Shown here: positions 7,067-8,032 of the stretch, one piece after another
Position numbering within the stretch: position 1 is the first letter of the stretch
Layout: each line of letters opens with the position of its first letter
Assembly (NCBI GenBank): GCA_025450355.1
Contig: JANWHR010000108.1
Span: 1 to 8,032, forward strand
Length of the DNA: 8,032 nt
Source: Micropepsaceae bacterium
GTDB taxonomy: Bacteria > Pseudomonadota > Alphaproteobacteria > Micropepsales > Micropepsaceae
Direction of reading: 5' to 3'
Translations under genes and position numbers: made by a program
The notes under the pieces: model-generated
The model's database searches: none
Told to the model about the DNA's origin: nothing
What the model saw: only the letters and a program-made list of their open reading frames with translations

Positions 7067-8032
7067 CTACTCCGCCGCTTCCGGCATGGGTTGCGGGTTG
7101 CGGCGGGCTGCAATCCGCCGCTCCAGCTCCGGACGGAAGTGCCGGATCAAGCCCTGGATCGGCCATGCCGCGGCATCTCCCAACGCGCAGATCGTATGGC
7201 CCTCAATCTCCTTGGTGACTTCCTGAAGCAAATCGATCTCGCCGGAAACCGCGTCGCCCACGACCAGCCGGTCCATCACGCGCCGCATCCAGCCGCAGCC
7301 CTCGCGGCAGGGCGTGCACTGGCCGCAGGATTCGTGCTGGTAAAAGGCCGCAAACCGCGCGATGGCCTTCACGATGTCCGTGCTCTTGTCCATGACAATG
7401 ACCGCGGCCGTGCCAAGTCCCGACTGCACCTCCTTGAGCGCGTCGAAATCCATCAGCACGCGATCGCAAATGGATTTCGGGATCAGCGGGACCGATGCGC
7501 CGCCAGGAACTACCGCCAGCAGATTGTCCCAGCCGCCGCGCACACCGCCGGCGTGACGGTCGATCAGCTCGCGCAGCGGGATGCTCATCGCATCCTCCAC
7601 ATTGCACGGCCGATTCACATGCCCCGAAATGCAGAAGACTTTCGTCCCCGTATTGTTGGGCCGGCCAATGGAGGCGAACCATTCCGCGCCGCGGCGCAGG
7701 ATGGTTGGCGCCACCGCGATGGATTCGACATTGTTGACCGTGCTCGGGCAACCATAAAGGCCGACATTGGCGGGAAACGGCGGCTTCAGCCGCGGCATCC
7801 CCTTTTTGCCTTCCAGACTTTCCAGCAGCGCGGTTTCCTCGCCGCAGATATAGGCGCCGGCGCCGTGGTGCACGATGATGTCGCAATCCCAACCGTGGAT
7901 GTTGTTTTTGCCGATCAGTTTTGCCTCATAGGCCTGATCGACTGCGGCCTGCAGCGTTTCGCGCTCCCGCATGAATTCGCCGCGGATATAGATGTAAGCT
8001 GCGTGCGCGCGCATCGCAAAGCAGGCGATCAG
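7067..8032 (-). CDS. nuoF: NADH-quinone oxidoreductase subunit F (partial, 5' end missing)
   Basis: This is the NADH-oxidising flavoprotein of complex I: it binds NADH and FMN and passes electrons to cluster N3. The frame is open to the right edge, where the sequence begins LIACFAMRAHAAYIYIRGEF. That stretch is internal to NuoF, so the Met near 8014 is not a start. I see 321 residues; about 110 N-terminal residues including the early glycine-rich region are missing. The GAGAYICGEETALLESLEGK block contributes to the FMN/NADH site, and NVGLYGCPSTVNNVES follows. Cluster N3 is bound by ESCGQCTPCREG (codons 7327-7307) plus the distal Cys in HTICALGDAAAW (7189-7187). An extra Cys (7297-7295) comes four residues after the third ligand, where I would expect Thr or Val. 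The gene ends with TAG at 7069-7067, 3 bases before the unknown gene. Confidence 0.98.
   Translation of the reverse strand: MIACFAMRAHAAYIYIRGEFMRERETLQAAVDQAYEAKLIGKNNIHGWDCDIIVHHGAGAYICGEETALLESLEGKKGMPRLKPPFPANVGLYGCPSTVNNVESIAVAPTILRRGAEWFASIGRPNNTGTKVFCISGHVNRPCNVEDAMSIPLRELIDRHAGGVRGGWDNLLAVVPGGASVPLIPKSICDRVLMDFDALKEVQSGLGTAAVIVMDKSTDIVKAIARFAAFYQHESCGQCTPCREGCGWMRRVMDRLVVGDAVSGEIDLLQEVTKEIEGHTICALGDAAAWPIQGLIRHFRPELERRIAARRNPQPMPEAAE
7070..7073 (-). promoter_or_regulatory. Ribosome binding site of the unknown gene between nuoF and nuoG
   Basis: The minus strand reads GGAGTAGAAAATG: GGAG is 6 bases from the ATG, and the nuoF stop TAG sits between them. The ideal spacing supports both the reality of the small gene and its start, and ties its translation to termination of nuoF. 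Confidence 0.75.

Noticed and set aside
1..8032. Mobile element, CRISPR, tRNA or defence system hidden in the window
   Set aside because: Coding by recognised complex I genes is essentially continuous. There are no direct repeat arrays, terminal inverted repeats, tRNA-like folds or nuclease motifs that I can see.

Overview
This window is an internal slice of a respiratory complex I (NADH:ubiquinone oxidoreductase, nuo) operon. Every gene lies on the minus strand, so transcription runs from high to low coordinates: nuoF (start lost off the right edge), an unrecognised 194-residue membrane-anchored protein, nuoG, nuoH, nuoI, nuoJ, nuoK and nuoL (end lost off the left edge). Coding is nearly continuous. 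The largest gap is 43 bases (nuoG to nuoH), the others are 3 to 13 bases, and nuoJ and nuoK overlap by 4. There is no room for an internal terminator, and I saw no RNA gene, mobile element, CRISPR array or long repeat.

The organism is most likely an alphaproteobacterium. The DNA is moderately GC-rich. The subunits resemble the mitochondrial/alphaproteobacterial branch of complex I: NuoF ends in the HTICALGDAAAWPIQGLIRH motif, NuoI carries a TYKY-like CIACKLCEAVCP cluster motif, NuoH has DRKVWAAVQIRRGPNVVG, and NuoG lacks the extra N7 cluster cysteines of the E. coli-type enzyme. I cannot name the order or genus.

Layout from first to last transcribed: 8032-7067 nuoF (NADH/FMN and cluster N3); 7063-6479 the unknown gene; 6466-4343 nuoG (clusters N1b, N5 and N4); 4299-3259 nuoH (quinone site, membrane arm heel); 3247-2759 nuoI (N6a and N6b); 2745-2143 nuoJ; 2146-1838 nuoK; 1829-1 nuoL (distal antiporter-like proton channel). 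Together they take electrons from NADH through FMN and the iron-sulfur chain to ubiquinone, and couple this to proton translocation by NuoH, J, K and L. Genes expected upstream (nuoA-E) and downstream (nuoM, nuoN) lie outside the window.

The known subunits are ordinary. The part worth attention is the gene wedged between nuoF and nuoG. It has one N-terminal membrane segment, two cysteine pairs of similar spacing (C-x12-C and C-x13-C) separated by an Asp/Pro/Ala-rich linker, and tight translational linkage to both neighbours. It is a candidate lineage-specific accessory subunit or assembly factor of complex I; this is inference from position and sequence only.
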